A stretch of DNA of 64,000 nucleotides, taken from the NCBI GenBank assembly GCA_002205965.3, contig NADL03000116.1, forward strand, positions 62,001-126,000, given 5' to 3'. This document shows, in pieces, positions 1 to 10,514 of this stretch (its first letter is position 1; each line of letters begins with the position of its first letter). A model generated the notes under the pieces. That model had not been told where the DNA came from and ran no database searches. It saw nothing but the letters and a program-made list of their open reading frames with translations. The stretch comes from Kappaphycus alvarezii. Its lineage: Eukaryota; Rhodophyta; Florideophyceae; Gigartinales; Solieriaceae. Both the position numbers and the translations under genes were made by a program.

Positions 1-589
1 CCAGATCCCCTGAAACTGTATTGCGTTGATGTTTAACTTTTCATAAATTGTTGTAAATCCCCCTGCTGAATAAAATGAATCGGAAATAGGGCATTGACTG
101 TCATTTTCCTCGTCTGAATCGCTCTTGTCCAGAATTGTAGTCATCGAGTTTGGCAGAGCGCTCTGCTGCACGCTCCGCGAGGAGTGCCAAGGTTTTCTGT
201 GCGTCTGCGGTGCTGGTTGATAGCATTTTTGGCTGTTGGTTAAGCAATGATGGCAGTTGCTGTTTTGGGGGTACTCACTGGAATAGTGATGCTGGTAAAA
301 TATTCCTGCGGGGATGGAGACAGACCTATTACGTTGTTACGCATTCATATAGGAAAAGACTGAGTCTTAGCGTCTTTTAACTGATGGTTTTGAATTTACT
401 GAGACCGCCGGGAATTTTCCGCGCAAATACCGGGATGTTATAATTTCGTTAGATGGCGGGCTTTGAACAATTACTCAATGAATACGAATTTAGTCACATC
501 ATACCGTAGTGAACACTTTTCTCAATAATTTAGGTAATCAACTCCATAAGATCTGAGTAACTGTAAGAAATTCCTAGTACAGTACTATT
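1..589. other. Intergenic sequence, no gene seen
   Basis: No supported gene. Only short open frames without recognisable protein features occur here. The stretch ends at the CTAG that borders the piggyBac-like element. Confidence 0.5.
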
Positions 590-593
590 CTAG
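590..593. repeat. CTAG target-site duplication, left
   Basis: CTAG directly abuts the left inverted repeat at 594 and matches CTAG at the right border. It is palindromic and four bases long, like the TTAA of classic piggyBac. Confidence 0.55.
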
Positions 594-612
594 TGTCCAA
601 AGGACAATCAAA

Positions 613-630
613 TGTACTCATATGAGTACA
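613..630. repeat. Internal 18-bp palindrome, left end of piggyBac-like element
   Basis: Perfect palindrome TGTACTCATATGAGTACA, five bases inside the left inverted repeat. The same core occurs twice at the right end, so it is a candidate transposase-binding site. Confidence 0.7.
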
Positions 631-1149
631 AAGGATTGTTCTAAAATACCTAGAGTTTTTAATTAAAATTATACACTGGCACGCTGAATCCTTGAAGACC
701 AACATCCCCCAACTAAAAAAAGAAGTAGTTTCATCCGCATTCACAACAACCGCTGTGGCCTGATGGGCCTCAAGTATACAATGGAAAAATAAATCGAGAG
801 TCCGACTCGCTGCGCTCCACAGGAGGGCAAAAAATTACTTCAGGAAGGTCGACATTTCTGCGACAGCTGCTACCTCAGTTGCCTTAACGCTCCCACTTGA
901 ACATGAGCAGAGGGGTTAATTCACTGATCACTCATAAAGGGGAATAACGCCATAGGTGAGTATGCTAATTCCGCAAGTCGAACGACGCGAATCAGAAATG
1001 TAGGCGGCTATAGTCAAGGATTCAATTTTTTTTGCTCAGTTGGCTTACAAAGAATGTAAGCATAGACAAGTAAACGTCACTATAAAGTAGTATAAAGCAT
1101 CATCCAATTGTGACAAAAGTGGACATCGCGTAAGTGGTTTTGAAAGCAG

Positions 1150-3169
1150 TTACGTCCTGTCACTGAATGGCATATGCAAACTTCCCTTGTTCAGTTTCAG
1201 GCACTCAGAGCAGAGAAATTTGGACTTCTTGTCAGATTTGCAAATTTTGCATCTGCTTTGAAACGCCGCTTTCGTTGGGACCCCCATTGGCTCTTTTGCG
1301 CCTTTTCACTGTGGGCACCAGTGGATTCCAGTACCGCAGGCCAATGAGGGAACAGAATCCTCTGGAACGTCAATATCAGATCTGCGGAGGCCAATAGCAT
1401 CAAATGAATTGTCAATGAGTTGCTCTGCAAGTTTTGCAAAAATCTTTTTGAGACATGCAATTTCTTGCACCCATCAAACCCTTGTATAGCAGCCATGAGT
1501 CAACGATGCAAATTGCAAGCAAAGATGTATTAACCCTCAACGACCAATCATTGACTTCGAATTTCTTCTCCAATCCGGTCATCCTGTCTGCATCTGTTAT
1601 GCCTGTCAATCTGGGAGCACGTTTGATAATATGTGCTGACAACCGCTGGAACTGGAATTTCCATTTCCACAAGTAGCGTTTCATTACCAGCAGATCTCCA
1701 ACGAGACCTTCTGATAGGCTCTGACGGAAGTGTTGTACCGGAGGTGCTGACAAAGTATCTTCTGTCTCTATCCATCCACAGAACGGCCATCATAGAAGGG
1801 TGGCTTTCCGTCCTCGGACTTACCATACAGATATGATCTCCGCGCCTGAACAGTTCCAGCCCTGACAAAAATGACATAGGAAACTGCCTTGTCGCATTCT
1901 TGACGACACCTGTAAACCTCAGTCCATATTCAAAAAGCGCATTTGCTGTGGCCACAGAAGCAAATGCAGAGTCTGCACAGACAAGTCGATTTGAATGAAA
2001 CCAAGGCTCTGTAAGGCGAAGAACAATAGCAGTACCATGAGGGAAATTTGACTCGTAACGCCGATTACTGCTGTCAGATGCTGACAAAACAATCTCCAAA
2101 TTCAATACAATGCCACTGACACCGCAGCACGCAGTCTTGATCTCACATCCGTTTTCAGGCTTACGGTCCATGGCGACATAGTGCGGTAGTCCTTCTGACA
2201 TCCAATCCCCCCATTCCGTACCAGCGTGACATGCTTTCATCCACGCAAATTCTCTCCGATGGCGAAAAACTTGACCTCCTATGCCGTTTTATGGCCTCCA
2301 CGAATCCGCTGACCAAAGACCATCTTCTGTCAGTGCTTTCAGTTTCAGTGTAGCGGCTGAATGTAATACATGAAACCAGTGCTTCGAAACGGTTCCTCGA
2401 AATTATTTTTCCAAAAGCCGCCAATGGAATGTATTTGGATGTAGACTGTGTACTCCAAAGTGACCTTCTGCTTGTAAACTCGAATCTGCATAGCAATATG
2501 AGAATTCCAAAAAACTTTAGAATTTCACCAGCTTGTACGCATGTGCCCACCATTAGCGAGTTTCCGGTTTGTAAGTTCGGTAATTGTGGAAAGGTGTTCG
2601 ACGGGAAACATGCAAAGGAAAAAATCATACGGGGTCTTCTCATACTCGGTATGACCTTGTATGTACGTGTTCCCTGCTGGACCAATTACCTTCCATGGCC
2701 GATATGCCGTTGATCCATTCAACGGTAATACTACCTCCTGATTGGTCCAAATTTTTCCATGCACTTCTTTGCATACCCCTCCTACTCCGGCCATCCCATT
2801 GGCTTCTTCTCGAGGTTCTTCAACAGAAGGTTGACGATTCGGTAGCTCGACCTCAGCAGCAGTTGTCTCCATTTCATTGGACGTTGCTAGGCCACCTTCA
2901 GATGCTTCTCCTGGCTTGATGTTGACGAGTTTCAAGCTGACGCGCTTTGTCCTGTCCTGAATGGACCAGTCTGCGGTGACCGAAGTCTGACGTCTTCCGG
3001 TAGATGTGTCAACTTCGATGCTGACCACGGTTCCGTTGACGCGCTTACTTCTCCAAAGGGAACCGAATAGTCGCTTACACTCAGCCGCTGACGTGACAAG
3101 GGTTGCGCGAGTGTTGACAAGGTGTTGACGGTTTCCGGGCTGTTGACGGGGGTCATTTGGATTCGTCAT
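1150..3169 (-). pseudogene. piggyBac-like transposase, frame-broken
   Basis: Cut-and-paste DNA transposase of the piggyBac (DDE_Tnp_1_7) family, the only gene of the surrounding element. It starts at ATG 3169. The acidic N-terminal part runs to about 2530 and includes the motif YDFFLCMFPVEHLSTITELT. The central part (about 2685-2161) shows the family hallmarks ILILLCRFEF, FGKIISRNRFEALVSCITFS and ERICVDESMSRWYG, where the Asp of CVDES is a likely catalytic residue. The next segment (2240-1548) contains PHYVAMDRKPENG and LVCADSAFASV. The last part reads LAICIVDSWLLYKG and ends in a CxxC...CxxC segment (CKICKSDKKSKFLCSEC) with a stop at 1150-1152. These parts lie in different frames, so at least three frame changes are needed to read through. 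It is either a decayed copy or affected by sequence errors. Confidence 0.82.
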
Positions 3170-3340
3170 TTTTGGTTAAATTTTTCGATGTTGACAAACT
3201 TGTTGGTGTTCGAATGAACAGTTGAGGAGTAAACTCCGAAGTTTTGCACGGTTGACTACCTAAGGGTGCTATTAGATATGGTGAAAAGCTAATGGTGTCA
3301 TTATGTTAGTTTTTTGTATAAAATCTAGTCGTTAGAAATA

Positions 3341-3378
3341 TGGACTCATATGAGTACATTTGGACTCATATGAGTACA
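3341..3378. repeat. Two tandem copies of the internal palindrome, right end
   Basis: Copies at 3341-3358 and 3361-3378 read TGGACTCATATGAGTACA with a 20-bp period. One copy at the left end against two at the right makes the ends asymmetric, as is common where a transposase distinguishes left from right. Confidence 0.7.
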
Positions 3379-3393
3379 ATTGTCCTCTGGACA

Positions 3394-3397
3394 CTAG
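3394..3397. repeat. CTAG target-site duplication, right
   Basis: CTAG directly follows the right inverted repeat ending at 3393 and pairs with 590-593. It could instead be counted as part of a longer inverted repeat, because CTAG is itself a palindrome. Confidence 0.55.
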
Positions 3398-3676
3398 TCC
3401 CAAACCTTGTCACACTACGGTTTCTCTCCTGAGAGGAAAGCCCGGACCACCGTGCAGTACCAGTAGGAAATTGAGCGAAATGCCCAATCCACTGCGTCGA
3501 AGCGTCGATGCTCTGCTTACCGTACTACAGCTGTGTTGAAATACAGAAAATCGGAAGAATCTTTATCGCAATTACAGTAGTTTCTACGAAATGGTGTCCA
3601 CTGCAGGATCCGACTATACTGTACAGCGAGACTAACCAAATGGTCCACGTCGGCCTCGTACAACGGGGTGCGGGAC

Positions 3677-3737
3677 AAGATTGCCATAGCGACAGGAAAG
3701 ATTGCCATAGCGACAGGCAAGATTGCCATAGCGACAG
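3677..3737. repeat. 21-bp tandem repeat, about 2.9 copies
   Basis: Unit AAGATTGCCATAGCGACAGGA starts at 3677, 3698 and 3719 with near-perfect identity. It lies between the piggyBac-like element and the 3-prime end of the reverse transcriptase. Because 21 is a multiple of three, it would read as a 7-residue peptide repeat, but no gene is supported. Confidence 0.85.
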
Positions 3738-3993
3738 AAAACCACAGAGTGCAAGCAATGCCCCTTAATTGCCAGAGCAGGCAGTGCGGACCGCAGCATG
3801 CAGCCTCTCCGCAATGGGCGGAAGGAGACCTTCGACGAACAACATCGTGGCGGGAGAGGGGCCACCAGTGAATCAAACGCCAGCGGTTGGAAATTAAAGT
3901 TGAGTTCAGGCGTGTGATTCTCAGCGGAGGGAGAGAGGCCGCGGCCGAGTTTACGTTCCAGGCAGGTCGGTGACTTTGCCGCGGTGGGCCGCT

Positions 3994-6107
3994 TCAGCTG
4001 CGCCAGCGTCGGCCTGAGTGGCCTTTGTGCGGACGGGGTCTTGAAGTGCGAGACGAATGTGATGTCACAGGCGATGGGGCGTGTCTCGGTGCCGTCGGGA
4101 GCACGCGAGGGATGCACCAAGATGTTCGCAGGTCGGAGGTCTTTGTCCGGGACAAGGACCGGAACCTAGTATTGGCAGTCCAGGCCCGCTGTACAGGCAA
4201 CATGGTAGGCGATGACGTTGCGCAGTGAGTTGTGGCGGTGTGTGCGACCGAAACCTGCTGCAAGTCGGTCAACCGCGTGATCCCCGAATGCGTCCATTGC
4301 ACGTTTGCAATGTTCGTGAGGGGTGCGGTGTCGTCGTAGACGGGGAGGCCTAGATGCCGGCGGAGCATAGTCTGCCATCGCATCTTAGACACCTCGGTGG
4401 CGTTGTAGGTGGGCGAAGACGAAAGCGGAGGCGGAGCTCCGCCGCAACGCGAGGTCGCGTATCCTGTGGCGAACATCAGCAGCATTGTGGTCCGACAGGT
4501 TGGGGTACGCATTGCAAGAGTCGTCGCCCAGTGGCTCTTCGCCTGGGCCTCCTGCTGCACACCCTTGAGGTAGGTTTCGACGTGTGTGTGTTGTGCAGCT
4601 AGGAGAGCGGGGGCGAAGGGGCCGAGGTCGACGGAATAGGGATGGTCGGGGACGCGGAGGAGGAATTGGCGGAGCGGGCTAGCGGCTTGGCCCAGGAGGA
4701 ACGACCGGTCGCGTCGGAATCGACCACCGAGGAGGGCGGCAGAGCTTGAGGCGGTGTAGGCGGCGGACCTCGCGCGCCGCGGTGCCCTATCGATGATTCT
4801 AGCGGCGGTGGTAACTGGAGGACGGGGATACGAGGGAGAACCCGTGACCCGCGTAGCAAGTGGGCAGGCAGGCTTGAGTCTAGGCGGTGTTCGAGAGGCC
4901 ACGTCCATGTAACTCCGTGCAGGACGCCCACTGGAGCGCGTCAAAGGCATCAGCGGCGGGCGAGGCATGCTGAGGATCGCGAGTCCGAACGCATGAATGA
5001 GGAGACATGCTGACGCGCAAAGCCGGTGCATGTGGAAGCGAGCGCGCGGGCCACGGACCTGGCGCAGCAACTTGAGGGTTTTGCGGCACCCATCGACCTT
5101 AGCTAGAGGGAAAGTGTCTGTGAACGCCTGGTTTCCAAGCGGCGCACCGAGGAGTTCGAAACCGTCCGAAGGGCATTGGGCCAGGGGGAACTCGGCGAGG
5201 AAAGCTGCACGTTCCGGGGGAGGGGTTTTCGGCCAGAAGAAGTGAGTTTTCCGCTCGTTGAGGTAGAGGCCATAAGCCGGACCGTCTCGCTGCAGCAGGC
5301 GGAGCGCTCGGCCAAGACCATCGAGGTTTCCAATGAGCATTTCATCGTACACGTACCACTGGTTTATGACGAAATTTATCTTCTCCGCGATCCAACGAAT
5401 GAGTGGTTGGATCCTGAGGGAGAACGGCAGCATGCTGGCCGGGTCGCGCTGCGGTGTGCCCTGCGCACTAGTGATGGTTGTGTTGTCACGGTTTTGCACA
5501 ACTGTAGTTGCGTCCGAGCATAAATCATGTTCACGAGAACATGATTTATGCTCGGACGAGGCTAGGGGAAAGCGCAGGAAGCCGGTGCAGAATGGACTGG
5601 CGGTCAACGCGGTTGAAGGCGTTGTGAGCGTCAATGAGGACGGTGGCGATATCGAGTGATCGGGAGAACCGACGCAGCAGGGTGCGTGTGTCGTGAACAA
5701 TCACGTCCATCCTGGCTTTGATGCCATTTGCCGTTTGGTATGGAGCGAAAAAGTCACGACCGTCGTCGATAGCCGCAGGCAGAATCGTCTTGGTGACGAT
5801 GCGTCGGAGGACGGAACCCACAGCGATAGGACGGATCTTATCTCGCTTAGGCCGCAAAGGAGGTAAGAAGTTTGCGGCAGACAGGAGGGGCAGTACCGCT
5901 TCCGGGAAGTCACCGCTCGCGATCCGGGCGACGAGCTTCGTCAGTGCTCCTTTGCCCGGGACACAACCTTCGGGACTGACCGATGGCTGAACAAACAGGT
6001 GGAACCAGCGCGCCAGCGTACGGTCAGGTCCGAAAGTCGTGTCGCGAGAAATGTGGCGAACCGCGTGTTGGACTGCATCAATCGTGACGGTGGGTGCGGG
6101 AGACTGT
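3994..6107 (-). pseudogene. Reverse transcriptase relic of a retroelement
   Basis: RNA-dependent DNA polymerase of a non-LTR type retroelement, related in style to reverse transcriptases common in oomycete and algal genomes. The N-terminal part is open from about 6107 and contains LARWFHLFVQPS, FPEAVLPLLSAANFLPPLRP and KIRPIAVGSVLRRIVTK (fingers), then ATVLIDAHNAFNRVDR (palm motif A). That frame stops at 5546, exactly in a perfect hairpin (5511-5558). The protein sense resumes in another frame with SAQGTPQRDPASMLPFSL (motif B, normally QGDPL) and NQWYVYDEMLIGN, which stands where the catalytic YxDD box belongs; the altered box suggests loss of activity. The open frame then continues to the stop at 3994 through a long Pro/Arg/Thr-rich C-terminus. 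No endonuclease or RNase H domain was recognised. Confidence 0.82.
5511..5558. repeat. Perfect 22-bp hairpin inside the reverse transcriptase
   Basis: The left arm 5511-5532 and right arm 5537-5558 are perfect reverse complements with a 4-base ACGA loop. It interrupts the reverse transcriptase between palm motifs A and B and coincides with a frame change there. A second short inverted repeat, CAACT-GT-AGTTG (5499-5510), abuts it on the left. It may be a small foldback insertion; no clear target duplication is visible. Confidence 0.85.
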
Positions 6108-6624
6108 CCTCAGTGAGCGGTGTTACAGGGCGCGGGGTTGGGAGTGTAGGTCGCGGAGCACTTGGGTGGTGCGGGGGTCGTTCACATCCGCAAGCGTGCG
6201 TCGTGGAGGGACCTCATTGCCTTTCCATGGCGGCGTCGGTGAGACCGGCGCCCGGCTGGAGCTAGGCAAATGGGGGGGCGGTGCTACTAGGTTTGCGGTT
6301 TTTCAGGGCATTGTGCGCCAAAAACTGCTAAATATACCGGACGTACAGACGGTATCTGCGTCTCAGGGATTAGGCGAACTTCCAGAGTCAACATACACGC
6401 TCACACTTGTCACTACAGGTTCGCTGTTACTCGCTTCTCGCTTCTCCCGCCTTCTCCTGCCGAATCGGCCCGCCTTTTTTCCACCCTTTTCATCACGTCC
6501 TGTGCTGCTCTCGTCACTCACATCATTCTTGAGCGGAACTGTTGTCGAAAATGAGGGCGCCGTGCTTGAGTACCCGAATCCGAACACAAACATCTCATCC
6601 CTATGATCAATCCCTTTTCCTCAT

Positions 6625-8421
6625 TCACACTCTCATCAATCTCACTCTTTGCCTCTGCTCTATCGCCTGTCGAGCTACAGCTCCCGTCCACACTCCGCTT
6701 TTTTCTTCCTTCCCATCTCGCGCAAACAATTTTGCCAGTTTAGCTCGTTTCCTATCCTTGAGCACAAGTCCCTCCGGCAAAACCGGCACTGAAAACGTTT
6801 GGCGAATGTCCATCTCTCCAAGGTCCAGCAACTCCACATCCTTGATCTTACTCAGTCGCACGGCATAAGGCCCCCGTCGCTCAAGTTGCTTCCAATTCAC
6901 ATCCTTCAACCATGCATGTGCCTTAACCGCCGCCAATCCCATCCCCCACATCCTATTCTGTTTTCCACATCCCGATTCAGAAGGCGCGCCAGAAAGTCGC
7001 AAATTTCCTCCCCTTCAATATCCCGCGATATCCCAAGCCCCTCAGCACTTGCACCCACGTCTTTTCCGCTCGACAACTCATCCGCTGGCTCCTCAGCAAA
7101 CGGGAATTCCCCTGTTAACATAAAGTGGGCGAGCATGCCCAAACCCCATATATCCCGCGCAACAGCGCTTTGTATCTTTTCCGCACGGACATCGTGGCCA
7201 TTCTGCGCACCTTGATCACAGTCCTTTCCATCATCATCGCCTGCACGGTCACCAGCTGTCTTATTCCAATGTTTAGACTTGGCCAAGGCTTTAGCCTCGG
7301 ACATTATAGCATTGTCAACTCGGCAGCCTTCGAAGCCGGTCAGACGGATCCATCCGTTGTGATCGATGAGTACATCTTGTGGACGCAAGGTGCCGACCCA
7401 ACCACCGACCTGATGAACACGTTGCATGGCACTTAGTAGCTGCGCAACGACCCCGATGGCCTCATGCTGTGGTAGAGGCCCTCAGTTCTAAGCAAGGTGA
7501 AGAGATCTGTATGACATGGCTCGACGATCATGACGAGAGCATCTTGAAGAAGGATAGCATGACGAAGATCGAGGATGAAAGGATGTCCTCTTGCCTTTTG
7601 AAGAACTGCACGCAGTGGAATAACGCGGGAGAGGAAATGGGGATGGGCGGGGTGCGGGCGGCGGTAGAGTTTCAAAACGAGGGCTTCACCGGTGATAGAA
7701 TCGATGACATGGTATGTTTTTGCGATGGGGTCTGCAGTGAGTTGAGAGCAGAGACGGAAACGATGGATGGGTGGGGTTGGTGGAAGCGAGGTGAGTTGAG
7801 AGATGGCGGCGGAAAAGGCGGGAAAATGAGCGGGGTGTGGGTGGAGGAGGACATTGGAAATGGTGAGGACTCCGGGGCGGATGGAGGAGAGACGGGAGAG
7901 GGGGAGAAGGGCGAGAAGATTGGGTGCGCGGATGAGAAGGGCGGAATGAATGAGGTGGAGGGTGGCAGGATAGGTGATGATGGCGGAGGAGTTGGGTGTG
8001 TAGGTGGCTAGACGGGCTTGGAAGGGGGCGGAGAGGGGTAGATGTTGGATGAGGGAGAGGGTGGAGATGGGATGAGGGAGGGTAGGAAGCCAGAGTGTGG
8101 GGTGTGGTAGAGGGCCAGTTGAAGGCGTTTGTGAGGGGCGATGCGGGATTTCGTCAGGGGGGTCATTGATGGATATGAGCGGGGGAGGTTGTTGGAGGAA
8201 AAGCGGGGGGTGGCTGGATGGATGAAGCAGGAGGGGATTAAGGGTGGGGTTGAAGGGGCTATTTTTAAGTTGAGTGTCAGTTAGGTCAAGATGGTTGTCA
8301 GTTGAGTGGGGCGAAGGAACATTGGAGGGTGGAGAGGATGGGGTGGGAGCATGGAGTTGGAGAAGCGGAATGGAATTGAATAGTACAGCCTTGACCAAGT
8401 GGACTGGATTATCGGCAGCAT
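6625..8421 (-). CDS. AGC-like protein kinase homologue, probable pseudokinase
   Basis: Protein-kinase-fold gene, frame-interrupted. The first 200 residues are Pro/Ser-rich, then comes a region with alternating strands that could be a PH-like domain (low certainty). The kinase N-lobe has GEALVLKLYRR, retaining the ATP-anchoring Lys, and the AGC-style phrase GHPFILDLRHAI with DLFTLLRTEG. After a one-base frame change near 7485 the C-lobe reads EAIGVVAQLLSAMQRVHQVG, GTLRPQDVLIDHNGWIRL and TGFEG, then DIWGLGMLAHFMLTGEFPF, and ends with DFLARLLNRDVENRIG. A second frame change near 6990 leads to AWLKDVNWKQLERRGPY, an AGC-type tail. The catalytic Asp of HRD reads Thr, the DFG Asp reads Gly, and the alpha-C Glu is not evident, so it is probably catalytically dead. 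The start is uncertain; ATG at 8421 is the nearest candidate. It is the last of three minus-strand neighbours. Confidence 0.72.
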
Positions 8422-8511
8422 TCCTCTATACTGCCTTGGAAGGAGGAATGAGGTCATCGACTCATTGTGAGTACAATAGATTCGAGGATGACGTGTCGAC
8501 TCAAGCATTAT

Positions 8512-8612
8512 GTTCTGTACTGCATTGTACCGTTCATGTGAATTCAATGGAATTCCACCCCAAGGTACAGTACAAAGGTACAATGTACAGTACTGTACCG
8601 TACAGTTTTGCA
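8512..8612. repeat. GTACTGTAC-type palindromic cluster
   Basis: Several GTACAGTAC, TGTACAGTACTGTAC and ACCGTACAG motifs lie between the PPR-like gene and the kinase-like gene, in what should be the kinase promoter region. The same motif family recurs across the window. Confidence 0.7.
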
Positions 8613-8673
8613 TTGTGTACGCCAATCTCCCCCTTCCATGACAATTACAGTACTGTAAGGATCTTGTCTCCTC

Positions 8674-10329
8674 CTACTCCCCAACTCGGACAATCCGGTT
8701 CAAATACTCGGCCAGCTTCATCTTGTTTGCCTCTGCCGACAAGTTGCTCCGTCTAACCATCTCATGCACGTCATCGACCTCACCGTCACCGTTATACTCC
8801 GTCGCTGATCCCTCCTTTGCCATTATAACCCGCACAATCCAATCCCAGACCCCATCCACTGCCCTTTTCAACACCTCCTCCCGCTTCCCCCTCACACTCC
8901 CCATCCCCAAATGCCTCAAGAAAAACTCCAGTCCCGTCCGTTGTTCCGCCTCATTTCCTCCTCTACATGACAATGCCGCCAACAACAACCTCACATCCAC
9001 CCCGTTCCCTTCCTGCAAATGTCCCTCCAGCCATTCAAACACTTGCTCTCCCTTTCCCCGTCTCCCCCACCGATGCAGCACGGCAGCCTGGTCCTTCACA
9101 CCTCCGCTCTTCAACACCTCCTCATCAATCTCATCGTCATCTGCAATCCCCAAACTGTACCTCATCACTTTCTCCTTGGCTCGTTCCTCAACCCCGAGTC
9201 TATCTTTCAATCCCTCTCCAACCATTCCCCACAGCGCCTTCTTCCCCCTCATCCCCACTCCGCCCATCCAACCCCTCCTCATCTCCCTCCATCCTCTCAA
9301 TGCTCCTTCCAACCACCCTTGTTCACGCAATCCACAACCAGCTTTTCCAGCGCCCACCTCTCCACACCAACCCCTCTTTCATAAAACAAATCCACCACCC
9401 GAAACGCCTCCTTCACCGCCCCGAATCGTAGAAACCCTTCCACAAACACCCCGCCCAGCTTGCCATTCAGTCGACATCCACCCTCCATCACCCATCTCAA
9501 CACCCCCTCCACGCTCTCCTTCCCTCCCGCATTCCTTACCAACATACCCACTGTCCCCATTCACCCCAATCCCCCTGCCACCAACTCCCCTACCACCCTC
9601 CTACCCCTCTCCCCATCACCTTCCGCCAAACACCCTCTCAATACCCCATGCAACATCCCGCGGTTCGGCTCAACCCCCAATCCCACCGCCCGGTGCAAGA
9701 TCCCCAACCCCAATTCCATCCCAACCCGATCTATCATCATAGCATAAGTACCTCTCCTCAACCTCACATTAAACAACCGCGCCAACACCTCCCCCTTGAT
9801 CGCACCACCCATGTCCCCCCGCCACAGCCGCCCTCGCACCAGTACATCCACAACCATCCCCATCCCCTCCTCATCCAACACCTGAATCCCATCCCCTTCC
9901 ATCAACACCTGCATCACCTCCTCAACCACCCCGTCCTGTCGTCTCGCCACCGCAGTTACCGCCTCCACGCCACCGCTCTCATGCACGTCTTCTTGTCTAC
10001 CGCTTTTGGTGCCGCATGCACATCACGGATCACACGTGCAAATGCCCCCAACTCCCGCGCCGTACATGTTTTCTGGCCCTCTCTACCAACTGACTCGTGA
10101 ACTTTCGCCTCTTCTTGTTTGGACGGTTCTCATCCACTGCCGCCATGTTTTTTCCATGCTTCTTTTTGACGGGACACGGGGTGGGTTGACGCAGTGGGGC
10201 TAGTGTGCGTAAGAGCAGATCACGATGTGGAAGAACGGGACGCATATCAGTTTCCGGGGCATGCACGCGTCCGACCTGGTGCAGGCGGGTGAGCGATTTC
10301 AGACGGGATGTGGGGCGCACGGTTGGCAT
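8674..10329 (-). CDS. Pentatricopeptide-repeat-like protein
   Basis: Helical-repeat protein resembling PPR proteins, which bind organellar RNAs in plastids or mitochondria. The start is ATG 10329. The first about 90 residues are rich in Arg, Pro, Ser and Lys and nearly free of acidic residues (MPTVRPTSRLKSLTRLHQVG), consistent with an organelle-targeting sequence. The following helices include RELGAFARVIRDVHAAPKAV, VVDVLVRGRLWRGDMGGAI, ILHRAVGLGVEPNRGMLHGV, GVFVEGFLRFGAVKEAFRVV and DLFYERGVGVERWALEKLVV, with PPR-like spacing. The C-terminal part (9357-8674) is acidic and helical and ends NRIVRVGE. Frame changes near 10040, 9995, 9562 and 9330 must be bridged to read it through. The repeats are divergent, so another alpha-solenoid family is possible. 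Confidence 0.62.
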
Positions 10330-10514
10330 TTTGGGGAGGGCGGAGATTCTCCCGGGAATAGGAACGGTACGTGAGCTGGGGTGTGGGGATTGGCAATGGC
10401 AGGAGGTTTGTACGAGGGGGGTGATGTGATGATGTGATCCTGATAAGGGCGAGGGGAGATGCGATTGGGTAAAGAACGTAGTTGTGGTTTGGGATGTAAA
10501 ATAAGCCTTGTTTT

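Larger units (their letters stand above)
594..3393 (-). mobile_element. piggyBac-like DNA transposon with terminal inverted repeats
   Basis: About 2.8-kb element. Its left end (594-608) reads TGTCCAAAGGACAAT and its right end, read on the minus strand (3393-3379), reads TGTCCAGAGGACAAT: 15-bp inverted repeats with one mismatch. Both ends are bordered by CTAG (590-593 and 3394-3397), the likely target-site duplication. Just inside each end lie 18-bp palindromes built on ACTCATATGAGT, one on the left (613-630) and two on the right (3341-3358, 3361-3378). The interior carries a minus-strand transposase of the piggyBac (DDE_Tnp_1_7) type. Classic piggyBac elements duplicate TTAA; a CTAG duplication would be a variant and is inferred from the ends alone. 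The transposase frame is interrupted, so the copy is probably non-autonomous now. Confidence 0.82.

Noticed and set aside
3668..3871. 7-residue repeat peptide encoded by the 21-bp repeats
   Set aside because: Open in several frames only because 21 is divisible by three; no start context or flanking protein sense.
8723..9742. Plus-strand 339-codon Pro/Ser/His-rich open frame
   Set aside because: Mirror image of the minus-strand PPR-like coding sequence; low-complexity Pro runs arise from G-rich codons on the other strand.
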